Shown here: piece by piece, positions 63,201-64,000 of the stretch | How positions within the stretch are numbered: the stretch's first letter is position 1 | Layout: the number at the start of each line of letters is the position of its first letter | Source: Cardiocondyla obscurior | Taxonomy: Eukaryota > Arthropoda > Insecta > Hymenoptera > Formicidae | NCBI RefSeq assembly: GCF_019399895.1 | Contig: NC_091864.1 | Span: 598,001-662,000, forward strand | Direction: 5' to 3' | DNA: 64,000 nucleotides | Position numbers and translations under genes: made by a program | Notes under the pieces: generated by a model | What the model saw: only the letters and a program-made list of their open reading frames with translations | Told to the model about the DNA's origin: nothing | Databases searched by the model: none

Positions 63201-64000
63201 TAAAATGTAATTAATCTCACCGAATCACAAGTGCTATTTTGACGTTACACCGACTGTTGGCTACGCGATTTCCTTGCGTTCTATTTGCACGCAGATGATT
63301 GTGCAAACAAGCACGCTTTACGCATACGTGTATATATCTGCATACTCGTGTACGTAGACCTAACACGGCACAGTTTGACATATACGACACGTTCGACGTG
63401 ATAACTATTCTCTTAGGATCAATATTTATATTGTCGCCGATCGGCCGTATCCGCGCGTTATGAAACCTCACGTTCTTAATTAATTAAATTGCTCGCAATG
63501 CATGCATATGAAAATACTGCCTCGTGATCTTGCATATAAACGTGTGAAGCTGCGCGTAGATAAAAAGAAAAAGAAAAAGAATAAAAGATCGGCTGATGTA
63601 ATTCGGAGATATCCGACGAATTAACTTTCAGGATCAGTGGGATTGTTGCTCGCGAAACTTTGATTGGAAATCAGCGAGAGCAATTTTAAAATAAATCAAT
63701 ACCTGGTGTACATGAAACAACTAAACGTTCATAAATATTTATTAAAAGTGATCGAGTTAATAACTGTTAGGAGTAAATTTTTATTTCCACGATCAATTTT
63801 CATATGCAGAAATAATTGAAGGATATAGAAGAACGGTCTCGTTATTTTTAATTACCGGTGAACAAGTTCTTTTTTTTTTTTTTATGAAACTTTACAGTGC
63901 ATTTCTCGCGGTTATTTTCTACGATTATCCGCGCGATTTTCTTACAATGTCCACGGCGACTGGGATCGCAAAAGTTTATTCCGTTCAATTACTCCCGCTT

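Larger units (their letters stand above)
48291..64000. other. no recognised gene; probable continuation of the dlg1 intron
   Basis: I looked for the next dlg1 exon (expected to start with the rest of an Asp codon, then IQEFYE) and did not find it. CpG-dense stretches lie near 50.3-51.5, 55.4-55.75, 59.0-59.5, 61.2-61.6 and 62.4-63.2 kb. Microsatellites and T runs are frequent. Open frames overlap in several phases and look like composition effects. Confidence 0.55.

Noticed and set aside
62385..63214. Overlapping frames of 209, 101 and 90 codons, one containing SLKSLVIPRHSALDGG
   Set aside because: Several phases on both strands are open at once in CpG-rich DNA, with Arg/Ser/Phe-heavy translations. 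No flanking splice pair or known motif was found.
1..64000. tRNA, rRNA, CRISPR or bacterial operon features
   Set aside because: I saw no cloverleaf with box A and box B spacing, no rRNA-like sequence and no regularly spaced direct repeats; the DNA is clearly eukaryotic. A covariance-model scan would be needed to exclude a tRNA fully.

Overview
The window looks like nuclear DNA of an insect, most likely a hymenopteran and possibly an ant. The evidence is intron-split genes with GT-AG junctions, two facilitated trehalose transporter-like (Tret1-like) sugar porters of insect type, and one exon of discs large 1 (dlg1). The composition also fits: AT-rich DNA broken by CpG-dense stretches, with very many long homopolymer tracts. 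The species assignment is inference only; nothing here fixes it. Most of the 64 kb is non-coding.

Layout. (1) 1-20 kb: no gene I can name. There are CpG-dense stretches near 1.56-3.14, 6.3-7.0 and 7.8-8.7 kb, and one weak plus-strand exon candidate at 8024-8223. (2) 20.3-30.1 kb: two complete Tret1-like genes head-to-tail on the minus strand. Gene A has three coding exons and encodes 465 aa (ATG at 22035, stop ending at 20301). Gene B has six coding exons and encodes 475 aa (ATG at 27944, stop ending at 25259). I rebuilt both exon by exon; every junction is GT-AG and every phase agrees. Each has a spliced 5' leader. (3) 30-45 kb: non-coding, with a 141-bp near-perfect palindrome at 30754-30894, a G-rich/CpG-rich block at 33.6-34.2 kb and a small TA-flanked MITE-like element at 43.6 kb. 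(4) 45.3-46.5 kb, minus strand: a tandemly duplicated pair of small exon-like segments with conserved splice sites, product unknown. The downstream copy carries an inserted repeat that recurs at 59.9 kb. (5) 47196-47327, plus strand: a 132-bp exon coding for most of the L27 domain of Dlg1. (6) 48.1-48.3 kb, minus strand: an unidentified exon-like reading frame. (7) 48.3-64 kb: non-coding, with CpG-dense stretches, homopolymers and microsatellites.

How it fits together. The only recognised plus-strand coding sequence is one internal dlg1 exon, so most of the window is plausibly dlg1 intron. If dlg1 transcription starts far enough upstream, the two transporter genes sit nested inside it on the opposite strand. 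The transporters would carry sugar (trehalose or hexose) across the plasma membrane. Dlg1 is a MAGUK scaffold of septate junctions and synapses, so the arrangement is positional and no shared pathway is implied.
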